This document shows, piece by piece, positions 51,062-61,110 of a stretch of 64,000 nt of DNA. Source of the DNA: Cylindrotheca closterium (Eukaryota; Bacillariophyta; Bacillariophyceae; Bacillariales; Bacillariaceae); assembly GCA_933822405.4 (NCBI GenBank), contig CAKOGP040001914.1:62001-126000 (forward strand), read 5' to 3'. Position numbers and translations under genes: made by a program. Every line of letters starts with the position of its first letter. The first letter of the stretch is position 1. Below the pieces are notes generated by a model. The model was not told the origin of the DNA. It searched no databases and worked only from the letters and a program-made list of their open reading frames with translations.

Positions 51062-52045
51062 ATGACAGAACAAGGAGAATCCTCCAAATACGTAATTGTG
51101 TCGACACGAGCTGATCTCCTCATCACACAGGAAATTGCATGCCTGATTTCAAGTGAAAAGCCATCAAGTCAAATCTTTATTGCTTGTCCATCGCCATGTA
51201 TCGATGAAGCACAACTTTGGGTGAACGAAATTAAGAATGGATCTGGTGACGATGATTCGCCGAATGCAAGAAGCATACAAGTGGTGCCATTTGATCCACA
51301 TGGTGATAGAACTGCATGCCGTCGTGCTTCAGACGAGCTGATCAAGGCCCTCGGAGATGGCGTCGTGAATGCGTTAGTGATGAATTGGCAAGGTTGCCTC
51401 CCTGGGAGGTTTGGAGTTGTGCTGGAGGAAAGCGGGATGTTGGAAATGGCTCAGATCAAAATATTGTCACAAATGTATCTCATCGAAGCTCTGATCGAAA
51501 AGAAGATGCTTTTCGACTCTTCAAGGGTGATTGTTTCGGGATCTGAGGCTGCGAGAGGCATCCCACCAATGTTTTCGGCGCCCATTTTAGGTGAATCCTT
51601 AGATTCTTATGTATCGATGTTGAATGGGACAGGACTGGATCTAAATAATGGTCACAGCATCTACTCGCATCTCCAAGGTATTTTATCGCTCTACATAGCT
51701 TCCCTGGCTCGAAAACATTCAATAATACACTTTTGGCTGCTATCGCCAGGATTCACGCAGGATTCGTTAAACAAGCACATTCAGATCGAAGAGAACCCTC
51801 AACAGTTCAAGTTCGAAGACTTGGTGCAGTATGGAATTGCCCAAGACTACAAGGTTGCAGCTACACACTTCTTTCGAGCCATGATTGGATCTCCCGAATG
51901 GAACTATCCGAGTGGGATATTGGTTGCAGCCGCCAAGGGTACTAGGGGGGATCTCTGTGATCAGGCAACATTGGACGATGGCAAATATTTGAGTGATTAT
52001 AAAAAACAAGACTTGGCGTTTGAGGCTATCCACAGTTTTGCGTAA
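51062..52045 (+). CDS. SDR-like NAD(P)-fold protein with degenerate motifs
   Basis: 327 aa, no intron. The order of strands and helices is that of short-chain dehydrogenases: an N-terminal strand VIVSTRADLLITQEIACLIS, IQVVPFDPHGD, NALVMNWQG, SRVIVSGSEAARGIP, IYSHLQGILSLYIASLARKH and FWLLSPGFTQ. However, the glycine-rich TGxxxGxG of the cofactor site is absent. The catalytic YxxxK is YSHLQ, so Lys is lost. The Ser before it (VSGSE) and the PG after it are kept. It could be a pseudo-enzyme or have another role. The assignment is from pattern only. Confidence 0.5.
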   Translation: MTEQGESSKYVIVSTRADLLITQEIACLISSEKPSSQIFIACPSPCIDEAQLWVNEIKNGSGDDDSPNARSIQVVPFDPHGDRTACRRASDELIKALGDGVVNALVMNWQGCLPGRFGVVLEESGMLEMAQIKILSQMYLIEALIEKKMLFDSSRVIVSGSEAARGIPPMFSAPILGESLDSYVSMLNGTGLDLNNGHSIYSHLQGILSLYIASLARKHSIIHFWLLSPGFTQDSLNKHIQIEENPQQFKFEDLVQYGIAQDYKVAATHFFRAMIGSPEWNYPSGILVAAAKGTRGDLCDQATLDDGKYLSDYKKQDLAFEAIHSFA

Positions 52046-52343
52046 ACTCTATAGCAAGGATAAAGATATTAGAAATGTGCAAAGACTGAATACTTACTCG
52101 AAGCTACCAGAACGTGAGCTACCACAAAACAGTTTTGAGTTCTGGTTGCCAAATTCAATAATTGTCTGTCTGTCCACACGAATGGACTTCTATAGTCGCA
52201 ATCCACCACAGACCTATTATTTTGATTTCTCGATCATGCCATCAACCCATATTGCTGATAGCAAGAAAGTGCTGTCATCATCTCAATAGAGCTCCCTCCC
52301 AACACAGCATTTGTATTCCGAACGAATATAGTTTACTTTCGAT
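52046..52343. other. Intergenic, nothing recognised
   Basis: About 300 bases between the SDR-like gene and RPC11; no feature seen. Confidence 0.35.
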
Positions 52344-52682
52344 ATGTGGTTTTGTCCTTTGGATGGAACTCTGCTTCAAGTTCGCCACGTGGAACACTCT
52401 GCGGAACAAGAACCATCAGGACACTTTTACTGTGTGACTTGCCCCTACTCTTGTCCCATCAAGTCTACGGTAGCCAGAAAGACATTTCCTTTTCGAAAGG
52501 CCATCGATGATATCTTGGGAGGAGCTGAAGCTTGGGATAATGTGGATCGAACCAAAGAGAACTGCCCCAAGTGCAACCATTCAGAAGCCTACTTTATGCA
52601 AATACAGATCCGATCCGCTGATGAGCCCATGTCGGTCTTTTACAAGTGTGTGAATTGCGGCCACCAATGGAATGAAAAATAG
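52344..52682 (+). CDS. RPC11: RNA polymerase III subunit RPC11 (RPC10/POLR3K-like)
   Basis: 112 aa, typical length. Residues 30-40 (YCVTCPYSCPI) and 44-66 (ARKTFPFRKAIDDILGG, AEAWDNVDRTKENCPKC) are followed by a C-terminal TFIIS-type zinc ribbon (CPKCNHSEAYFMQIQIRSADEPMSVFYKCVNCGHQW). The RSADEPM hairpin contains the acidic pair (DE) that stimulates RNA cleavage and transcript release by Pol III. This distinguishes it from Pol I RPA12 and Pol II RPB9. The N-terminal zinc ribbon normally starts FCPxCG; here it is FCPLDG, so one of four Cys ligands is Asp. The start was chosen because FCP sits three residues in, as in homologs. Confidence 0.92.
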   Translation: MWFCPLDGTLLQVRHVEHSAEQEPSGHFYCVTCPYSCPIKSTVARKTFPFRKAIDDILGGAEAWDNVDRTKENCPKCNHSEAYFMQIQIRSADEPMSVFYKCVNCGHQWNEK

Positions 52683-53297
52683 TTATTGAATTTTAAGCAA
52701 GGCAAGAGAAAAGGAATACTTTGGGGGCGAAACGTACCATATGATCTACCAAAGTTGAGAGAGACACCAACCATGCGCACGATCAACAATCACACAGATT
52801 CGCCCCAAGGAATCAGGCAAACAGCAATCGCTGTATGTCCAGCCTTTGCAGACAGCTCCAATCATTTTCGGACGACCAAAAGAGGCATGCGAGTGAATGC
52901 AAATTCGAAATTTGAAAGCTGAAGGAGAGACGATTTCCGAGTTCTCGTCCATATGTTTTCATTGCAATGGCAAGCGCTGAAGTAACATGTTAAATTTCCA
53001 CTTCATTCCTGTTACTACCTTCACTGTGTAGTCACTTTATTGGCTTCCAAGGAATCTCTTCCATTTGAGCAAAGCGAAGACTATTGTCGGAGAAGACAAA
53101 AGAAATCTGTACTGTAGAGTTCTCGTTGGTAAATGACGCTGATAGATCATGTCGTAGACGGAAAGCACAAATAAGAGAGATGATATCAACAAAGTTCTAT
53201 AATTGGATTTTTATTCTTTTATTTCTTTACTACAATAGTATACCCAAGTGGTGTCCCAATAGAAGAAGAAAGTGGGCCGATGGATCCATGGACCGAT
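52683..53297. other. Intergenic, left flank of a duplicated segment
   Basis: About 615 bases. The right end (from about 53195) is the start of copy A of the 0.57-kb duplication; no gene outside that is supported. Confidence 0.45.
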
Positions 53298-53765
53298 CTA
53301 GATGGCAACAGCTTCGCGAGTCTTGGCCCAGATGGCATCGATTTGTGCTTTTATCTTGTCAACTTCTTCGTTGTTTCCGCGTCCTTCGTGGTACGGGATT
53401 TGTGATTCAAGCTTGTGAACCTTCTTGGCGTCCTTTCTGTGGTGATCAAAGAAAGAAAGAAAGCAAGCAAGCAAGAAAGACAGAAATGGGTCAGTCGACG
53501 TTCGTTGAAAGATCTTTCGAAGGGTTCTGAAAATGTACGATTGAAGAACATACTTGTTGAGTGCGATTTCTTCCTCCTTAACTTGCTTGGTCTTCTTGGC
53601 CATGATGATGTGTGGTGTACCGGTGATTGGGTAAAGTGAAAGTGTGTAGCTTTTGGGTTGCTTTTGTTATGCTGAAAGATATCAGATCTCAAAAGTTATG
53701 AGACGATACTGGATGCACAAATTTCGGATCGAAAGAGGAAGAACAAAACTATCGTCCAATTTTAC
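53195..53765. repeat. Segmental duplication, copy A (about 570 bp)
   Basis: Starts AGTTCTATAATTGGATTTTT and ends near TTTACGGCTTCTGGT, carrying the 62-aa gene with its intron and upstream region. It is almost identical to 54247-54825, offset by about 1053 bp. Only a few substitutions and one single-base indel in a TTTC run were seen. Confidence 0.92.
53298..53603 (-). CDS. Small Lys/Glu-rich protein, copy A (two exons)
   Basis: Exons 53603-53554 and 53436-53298; the 117-nt intron (GTATGT...CACAG) contains AAAG/CAAG tetranucleotide repeats. The spliced product is 62 aa: MAKKTKQVKEEEIALNK, then KDAKKVHKLESQIPYHEGRG, then NNEEVDKIKAQIDAIWAKTR and EAVAI. It is strongly helical and charged, with a central IPYHEGRGN turn, suggesting two helices joined by a loop. 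Unspliced, the frame is also open for 101 aa, but the insert is hydrophobic and phenylalanine-rich and unlike the rest. I do not recognise the family. Copy B differs by one residue (EAAAI), so the coding sequence is under constraint or the duplication is very young. Confidence 0.7.
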   Translation of the reverse strand: MAKKTKQVKEEEIALNKYVLQSYIFRTLRKIFQRTSTDPFLSFLLACFLSFFDHHRKDAKKVHKLESQIPYHEGRGNNEEVDKIKAQIDAIWAKTREAVAI

Positions 53766-54350
53766 GGCTTCTGGTTGTGCTGTGTAAATACCTCGCAGAG
53801 ATCGGGAAAAAGATACCATCGAACCAAAGGAAGACAAAAGAAATCTGTGGAGTTCTCGTTGGTAAATTTGAAGCAAGACTCAAGGTCGGGCCGATGCGCA
53901 TTGAAGGGATCTCAATACTCCTTTCTAAGCTGACTAGGCTAACAAACTATTGATACTGTTGCTTTTGTACTGATAATAACTGATCACAAGAGATTTGTCT
54001 TCTGAGTCCATCTTTTCAAAATATATATACAATCGGTTCATTCTGAGCAGGTCCCAAGCAAACGCTCACAGAATACGTTTACATTCATTTGATGTTGCAA
54101 GCAGAGCCAACAAGGGCCAAGGATCATATCATACGGCACGTACAGGGGAGTAGTAAAGTGGCCATGTTCGGATATCTATTACGTTGAGAGATCGTGAATA
54201 GTAGACGGAAAGGATTAATATAAAAGAGCGGAGACATCACAAAAAGTTCTATAATTGGATTTTTATTCTTTTATTTCTTTTACTACAATAGTATACCCAA
54301 GTGGTGTCCCAATAGAAGAAGAAAGTGGGCCGATGGATCCATGGACCGAT
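53604..54350. other. Spacer between duplicated copies
   Basis: About 750 bases, part of it duplicated upstream sequence. A further short repeat, GACAAAAGAAATCTGT...GAGTTCTCGTTGGTAAAT, occurs at 53095 and 53834. No gene seen. Confidence 0.5.
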
Positions 54351-54825
54351 CTAGATGGCAGCAGCTTCGCGAGTCTTGGCCCAGATGGCATCGATTTGTG
54401 CTTTTATCTTGTCAACTTCTTCGTTGTTTCCGCGTCCTTCGTGGTACGGGATTTGTGATTCAAGCTTGTGAACCTTCTTGGCGTCCTTTCTGTGGTGATC
54501 AAAGAAAGAAAGAAAGCAAGCAAGCAAGAAAGACAGAAATGGGTCAGTCGACGTTCGTTGAAAGATCTTTCGAAGGGTTCTGAAAATGTACGATTGAAGA
54601 ACATACTTGTTGAGTGCGATTTCTTCCTCCTTAACTTGCTTGGTCTTCTTGGCCATGATGATGTGTGGTGTACCGGTGATTGGGTAAAGTGAAAGTGTGT
54701 AGCTTTTGGGTTGCTTTTGTTATGCTGAAAGATATCAGATCTCAAAAGTTATGAGACGATACTGGATGCACAAATTTCGGATCGAAAGAGGAAGAACAAA
54801 ACTATTGTCCAATTTTACGGCTTCT
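54247..54825. repeat. Segmental duplication, copy B (about 570 bp)
   Basis: Partner of 53195-53765. Homology stops sharply after CGGCTTCTGGT, where copy A continues TGTGCTG and copy B continues ACGTCGC. Confidence 0.92.
54351..54656 (-). CDS. Small Lys/Glu-rich protein, copy B (two exons)
   Basis: Exons 54656-54607 and 54489-54351, intron 54490-54606, identical in layout to copy A at an offset of 1053 bp. The 62-aa product differs from copy A only by Val to Ala near the C-terminus. Both splice sites, the ATG and the stop are intact, so both copies can be expressed. Function not recognised. Confidence 0.7.
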   Translation of the reverse strand: MAKKTKQVKEEEIALNKYVLQSYIFRTLRKIFQRTSTDPFLSFLLACFLSFFDHHRKDAKKVHKLESQIPYHEGRGNNEEVDKIKAQIDAIWAKTREAAAI

Positions 54826-56434
54826 GGTACGTCGCAGGGATCGGGAAAAAGATACCATGATCGATGATGTCAGAATTTCTAGTACATTTTCTACGCGAAG
54901 TGACACCAAAATGAGGGAACATTCGGATCAAGGTTCTCGATTTTGGGCAGAGGGTTCGGAAAGCGTCAACCATAACCCGTGAAGTCCCTGTAGACCTCGC
55001 TTACCAAAAGGTCTAGGGACGTCACTCCGAGTATCATCAAACGATCTTTGTGTCACCAAGTGTCTTCGCTTTTCCGGAAGATTGGATCTTGTTGTCAAGG
55101 GAGATGACGGTTCTCATCACCAACCTTTTCGACAACTAGAAGATATTGAATATGACAGACGATGTTCCAAAGATTTCTTTGAGTAAGTTTGGGTCCATGA
55201 TGTTTACAATTTTCTGTATCGAATGATATCTTCGATCGGTGATTGGGATGTTGTCGAAGTGAGTCTGTCGACACCTCCAACTTGGCGATGGGAAAGTCAC
55301 ATAGGCATATCCGTAACCACAAATGCTGGATCCATCGTGCTATCTTTGCTGTAATCAAGAACACATATGGCAAGGGCCTGACTTGGATCAATTTTCCTGA
55401 CGTAAATTATACCTTTCAAAATTGGGTGTTCTGTTCAGAATACGTTGACACCTCCCACCTGTTAACGTAGAACGACGACGGCACCTGCGCCATGGTCAAG
55501 CCCTCAGGAAGGATCTTTTAGAAGATATGGTTCCTGAGGATACGTGAACTGATCGGATCATCGAGGATACGTGAGCTGAAAAGATCATATTGATGGCCAT
55601 GGAGCCTTCACTACGAATATAACAACCACTTTTAAATGGTTGATTGATCGATAGGACTGAGGACTGTGAACGACCGATTTTAGTCTCACGTCAAAAGCAT
55701 ACTCTGCGGCATATCGGATATCAACAATCAATGGCACCATGGTTCTTTTTCCAATGGTGATTCCATTTACAATCCACTGTCACAAGACACACAAGTTCAG
55801 TGGCTCTTGACTGAGCTGTAGTAAGTGTAACGATACCCCAGTCTTTCAATCCTATCCAGTCGGTCGTCAAATTAGATTCCTCATCATGAAGTGGTATCCC
55901 TAACAAGTCCCAGTGTAACTACGTGCAGAAAGATTTTTTTTTGGATGGTTTCTAGACAAGGACGATTGAAGTATCCTATTTTGCGAATCTTTCTGCTTGG
56001 CGGCGGCAAGACCCACTACTGCGGTCTGGATCGAGACGCCGTTCTATTAGCATCTAGCTAGCCCTAGTGATAAATCATTTAAAAAAATATCATCTATTCC
56101 TCTTGTTGCTATTAATAGCTGTTCAGCCTTTTCATCAAATTGGAAACATTCCTCGCGCCCAAGACTCATTGCACTCAGCAGCTTGGATCATTAAAGAGCC
56201 GTCAGTCCGACGAATATACAACGACGGCGCCCTGCTGCTAAGAAAACGAGAACCATTACGTAATTTCTACGACTGGGTCGTGGGTGATAAGACACCATTG
56301 GATGGCAAGTCGTTCTATGTGTTGGCTCGACCTCAATTGCATAAGCATGACACTTCCAGCGAAGCCATCGTTAGCTCAGATTCTCCAAGAGACGGTTCAG
56401 CAAAGATCTGTGTGCCTCAATACGTCCCTTTGTG
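54826..56434. other. Gene-poor region
   Basis: About 1.6 kb with no open frame that looks like protein. A short tandem repeat of GAGGATACGTGA-CTGA is at 55536 and 55562. Plus-strand translation near 55250-55380 (TPPTWRWESHIGISV) looks protein-like for a short way but breaks at stops; it may be a relic of an unidentified coding sequence. Confidence 0.4.
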
Positions 56435-57400
56435 TCAATATGATCGTCTCCATATGTTCTTCGATGAATCTTGAGGGCTTCTGCACTCGCAGCAACGGCA
56501 TCCTCCAGCTAACCTTGCTCCCATGATGGGTTGAACACCAAAGTTTCCCTTATAGGAATCCAGCGCTTCCTGAAAGATATGTAGTGCCTTTTCTGAATCG
56601 CCTTGCGCCTTCATTGACAATCCCTGTTCGTTCAATTCTTTCGCAGCATTCTCGCACTTTATCCCTTTTTACGATAGCCATGAGCTCGTTTGTGCGAGGA
56701 TGACGACTGCCAAGCGCTGTTTTGAGAATATTGATAGCTTCCGAGTACGCCTGACTAGCATCGTCTAACATATCTTGTTCTAGATAAGATTTTGCAAGAC
56801 GTTCATAGATCTCAGCTCTTAAGAGGTGCATTTCACCTAACGCTTCCTTTTGTATCAATAGCACTTTGACAAACAACTCTGTGGCAGTTATTAAGTTCCC
56901 TCGTGCTTTCAGGCATGTTCCTTTATTGAACATCGCTGCTGCCAGTATATTTGGGTCTAAGTCTCCTCATCCTTGTAGTCGAGAACAAATCTCGATGCTT
57001 TTATCATGCATCTGAAGAGGATCGTCAAAGCCCTATCTTGGCTTCCCAAAAGTGATGCAATGCCGATGTATGTTTTCGCAACGCTGGGATAGTCTTCCCC
57101 ATGAATTCCTCGTAGTTCGGCAAGCGCGAGTTTTTGTATCTTGATTGCTTCTGAAAACTTGCCTTGTATGTCCAACGAATGTGATAGATGATGGTACAGA
57201 TCCGTCAAATCGTGATATCCAGAACTTTTCGGTAAATTTCTTCGAGAAAGATTGTGCCAACCCGTCCGTAAGTTTTTGCTGTATCATCATGTGGTTCTCC
57301 CAACTTCGTCAACTGTATCTCAATAAGAGCTCGTTCGAGTTTCTCCAAGGCTTCATTGAATTTCATTTTCCTAGTCAACACAGTTCCCATGCAATTTCGT
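56435..57400 (-). pseudogene. Decayed TPR (kinesin-light-chain-like) gene
   Basis: TPR units are readable in several minus-strand frames: FNEALEKLERALIEIQLTKL (about 57350), AIKIQKLALAELRGIHGEDY (about 57150), AEIYERLAKSYLEQDMLDDA and FNKGTCLKARGNLITATELF (about 56850), and GLSMKAQGDSEKALHIFQEA (about 56600). Their order and wording follow the intact-looking TPR frame at 58604-59659 (for example MKAQGNSEKAIQLFQMALDV). Several frame changes and stops separate them. This is a broken paralog. TPRs of this 42-residue kind are protein-binding scaffolds. Confidence 0.75.
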
Positions 57401-58603
57401 TTGTTTCTTCAAGACTCTCTAAAAAATCTCCTTCGCCTTTTGATGGTTGCCTTGTTGGAGATAGACATGGAACTGTTCCATCAGTTTGAGAACCGAAACT
57501 TGTTCGTTGTCCTCCAATACTGTATTTCTTTTTCGTTTCTAGAATATGAGCGTCTACTGTATAGTCTGCTTTTTTTCTTCAAGCTTACGATGGTGGTGCG
57601 AGCAGCGTTCATATCACATCCATTCAATATTTGCTTCTTCTTTTGAAATTATCATTTTGACTTTCACAAGCACCAATTGTACCGTATTTGTTATCAATCG
57701 CAACGATGCATGATGATGAGTTTTACTATGTATTAATACAACTTTTTTAAAATTAGTCTTGTCTAACGTACTCGTAGACGAAAGCTCGAGAACGAATCAT
57801 TGGATTCCTTTCATCATACTGACGACGGTCGAACGACCGTCTCAACATCATTGCTCCGCAGGCACACTGTTCGATCACTTTGACTACATTGTGTTACAGA
57901 CGGACAAAGGCCGAACGGCCTTCGACCGTCAAAAGTTGTTGTCGATGCGCTGAGGCAATGATGCCCAGTTTATCGACTGAGATTGAATTCACCCACTTGT
58001 GTCGTGGTAATTCAATTTTTCTCTCCCAAACCTCACCCGCCCTGTTGGGCACCGCCTCCATTTTACCATATCGGCGGTGCCTGGTAGGAAAGCAGATCTC
58101 AGTAATACCGCACACGGGATTTCTGAGATTGGTCGAACGAATCGAGTCTATTACTCGATCAGTTCGACCCGCTTCACACCACAACCCACCAGCTACACAC
58201 CAAGACAAAATACTAGAACACACACACGGAGGACGGCAGTAGGCTATCTTAGATAGCTATACCGTAGGTAGTCGAAAAGCTTCACAAAATTATGGCGCGA
58301 TCTGCAATGACAAAATCAATATCTTCCATATTAAAGAAATCTGAGATCATTGACCGTCAAATGGTGACAGGATTGCAGTAAACCGTTGATAGCCCATATC
58401 ATAGGTCCTAAACCCATCCACATTATGGTTTAAAAAATATACTATTGGCACAGGAATTGATTGGTACCGTCCTGTGTAGTCCAACTGGCCTTTTCATCAT
58501 TCCTCAGCTGGTAAATAACACATTTTATCATTAGATGTGATGCTGACATCCCTTCCCCTCATGCCATTTTCCCTTTCAAGCTCTGCATCATCAGTTCTCT
58601 CAA
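57401..58603. other. Spacer with hairpin cluster
   Basis: About 1.2 kb between the two TPR copies, with no supportable gene. The middle part contains several inverted repeats (listed separately). Confidence 0.45.
57824..58249. repeat. Cluster of short inverted repeats
   Basis: Stems seen: GACGGTCG-AA-CGACCGTC (57824-57841); AAGGCCG-AA-CGGCCTT (57907-57922); GGCACCGCC...GGCGGTGCC with a 16-base loop (about 58047-58080); GGTCGAACGAATCGAGT...ACTCGATCAGTTCGACC with a 5-base loop and two mismatches (58131-58168); GCTATCT-T-AGATAGC (58233-58249). No terminal repeats or target duplications were identified around the cluster. Confidence 0.75.
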
Positions 58604-59869
58604 TTAACTCCGATTCTCCAAGAGACGTTTCAGCAAAGATCGATGCTCTTCCATACGCTTCTTCGTGCCAGGATGATCGTCCCCAACTGCTCTACGATAC
58701 ATCTTCAGGGATTCCGCACTCGCTGCAATGCCATCTTCCAGCAAACCCTGTTCCACTTTGACAGCCGAAATATTCTCATAAACTGCTGCCCATTTGGGAT
58801 GAGTTCTAAATCTTCCCTTGTAAACATCCAGCGCCATTTGAAAGAGCTGTATCGCCTTTTCAGAATTGCCTTGCGCCTTCATTGCCAGTCCCTTGTTCGT
58901 CAATTCTTCCGCCTTTGTCGCACACTTCAACGATTCGAGGGTCTCCATAAGCTGCTTTGTGTGGCGATCACCACTCATAAGCAACGATTGACGAATACCG
59001 ATAGCTTTCGTGTACGCCTTAATGCCATCCTTCAGCATTTCTTGTTGCACATATGCCACTGCAAGATTTTCATAGGCCTCTGCTGTGTCGGGGTGAAACT
59101 CGCCATTCGTTTCCTTGTGCATCATTAGCAATTGGGCGAACAGCTCCGTCGCATCTTCACAGTTCCTTAGTGCCAGCAGGGATGTTGCTTTAGCGTGAAG
59201 CGCTGATAATAATAACCCTTTAAACTCTCCTAGTCTTCGTGGTCGAGAACAAATTTCTATGCATTCATCGAGCATCTGAAGAGCATCGTCCCACCTATCT
59301 TGTTCTAGCAACAGCCCCGCAATGCCAATGTACGTTTTTACAACGCCAGGGTGATCTTCTCCATGCTCCTTTAGAAGGGTGGCAAGTACAAATTTTTGCG
59401 TCTTGGTAGCTTCTGAAGATTTGTCTTGCATTTTCAATGATAGCGCTAGACTCTGGTACACATCCATCAAATCAGAATCATGGTGTGGCAGCATTTCTCG
59501 ATTGATATCCAGAATCTTTCGGAATACTTTTTCGGCTTCTGCACCGTCATCTTGTTGCAGGAAGACTCTACCCATAACTTTGTAGATTCGTACTGTGTCA
59601 ACATGTTTTTCGCCAGATTTCTTTAACTGTATCTCAAGAGCTCTTTTGAGTTTCTCCAAGGCTTAATTGAAATGTCCTTCCTTCTCCAGCTTACTTCCCT
59701 TGAATGCGAGTGCCAAGGCCAGAGAAGGATCGTCTTCACCTAGTGTCTCTACTTGTGTCTCCAAGATTCTCTCCACAATCTTCTTTGCGTTGTATTGGCT
59801 GTCTTTATCAAAACAGCGAAGGTAGTCTTCCATGAATTTCTCAACGGAGTCTCCTTCGTTGAAATTCAT
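58604..59869 (-). pseudogene. TPR (kinesin-light-chain-like) gene with one in-frame stop
   Basis: From the ATG at 59869 the frame reads FNEGDSVEKFMEDYLRC...LALAFKGSKLEKEGHFN, meets TAA at 59662-59660, then continues without a frame change for 351 codons. That part has about seven TPR units (VRIYKVMGRVFLQQDDGAEA, MDVYQSLALSLKMQDKSSEA, AEAYENLAVAYVQQEMLKDG, AAVYENISAVKVEQGLLEDG). The paralog at 57350 has GAA (Glu) where this copy has TAA, so a single G-to-T change explains the stop. The units match the TPR_12/kinesin-light-chain type used for cargo or partner binding. The downstream frame begins with no good ATG until VMGRVF. It could be a young pseudogene, a sequence error or a read-through stop. 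Confidence 0.7.
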
Positions 59870-61110
59870 TGTTTTTGTTTCTATGAAGCAAGTTTCTATA
59901 GTCGATTCTCTTCTTCAAGATGGGGATGGTGCGCAATGATGAATCTATCGCACGCTCACAACAATGCCGCAGAAAAAAAGTAATGTGGAGGGTTATTGCG
60001 TGCCGGTATGTATCATCATCATCTCTGTATTTTCTGCAAAGTGGCCCGTCTTCTTTTCCCCGGGCAGCTTTGCTTACTACAGTACTTTGCGGGTGTGCAC
60101 GTGAACACTAAGATGTTCGGGTGTCAGAAATTAAGCTATTTATTTAGTACACATTTGCCTGTAGCTCCGTGTCGCACCATGTCGCAGTTGACGACATAAA
60201 TTAAATTCATGTTCCTTTTTCGGCCGACTCAATCGACCATATGTTCGACTCAGTCGACTTCTGTTTCTTCTGTTCTACTAGCCTTTACGGCACGTTTTGT
60301 CTGCTTCTCCCACCAGTTGCAGACCCTACCCTGTACACTTATATATTTTATAAAACATGGCAATAAAATTGAAAATTGCTTTTGCTCATCATTGGTCGAT
60401 TGCAGGAAAAAAATGCTCGCATTCCATAGTACCAGTGCATGGCCTCCGAAACAAGTCGTACAGGGTACAGTCCTTGGGTCTGCAAATGATGGGAAAAGCA
60501 TATTACCATGTCGATAACAGAATTGAAGTCCGTGCCGCTGATGAAGAAATGTATACTATAATCTGATCAGAAGCCGGTGCAAAAGGATACTAACTGTACG
60601 CAGGTTCAGAGTTCAGGTCCACAAGGGTTGTTGTGATAGATACTGCAATAGATATTCTGATCAGAACGAATGTTTTTTATGTCCGGTACGCCAAGGAAAG
60701 ATACTGGGAACGGCCGGGAAATAGAAATTTAGCATTCAATTCTTGGGAGTAAATATTGATTTTCCCGGCCGTTCCTGTAGGTAGTGACGCCAAAAAGACC
60801 TATTTTAAAATACTGTATTTTGATTTTTTTCCCACCATTGATTCCATTCGAGTAATAAAAGCTACGATATGTAGTACAGGTACTGGACGCTTTGATCCCG
60901 TTTGAAGAATCAAGATCAGAATACGAGCTTTTGAAACGTGCTATTAGTTCCAACTAGGTTAACGCTGCACTTTGAACTATTGCCGGCGAGTCTATTTTAT
61001 CACAAGAGACCACGAGTCGAATAGCATGAATTGCCTCACAATTCATCCAATGGAACCAACACATATTTTGCAAACTTCGTTGCAAAACTCAATCACTCCT
61101 TATCATCATC
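59870..61110. other. Intergenic, with a long perfect inverted repeat
   Basis: About 1.24 kb upstream of the cyclase gene with no supportable gene. It contains the inverted repeat at 60707-60775 and GTAC-rich sequence near 60870-60890. Confidence 0.45.
60707..60775. repeat. Perfect 15-bp inverted repeat with 39-bp spacer
   Basis: GGAACGGCCGGGAAA at 60707-60721 and its exact reverse complement at 60761-60775. The GC-rich arms stand in AT-rich sequence. Confidence 0.9.

Noticed and set aside
53298..53603. Unspliced 101-aa version of the small charged protein
   Set aside because: The middle part is Phe/Leu/Ser-rich, flanked by good GTATGT and CACAG sites, and splicing gives a coherent helical protein; treated as intron.
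55243..55470. 75-aa plus frame with a protein-like patch (TPPTWRWESHIG)
   Set aside because: The patch is in another frame from the ATG-bounded ORF, ends at stops and could not be tied to a known transposon protein.
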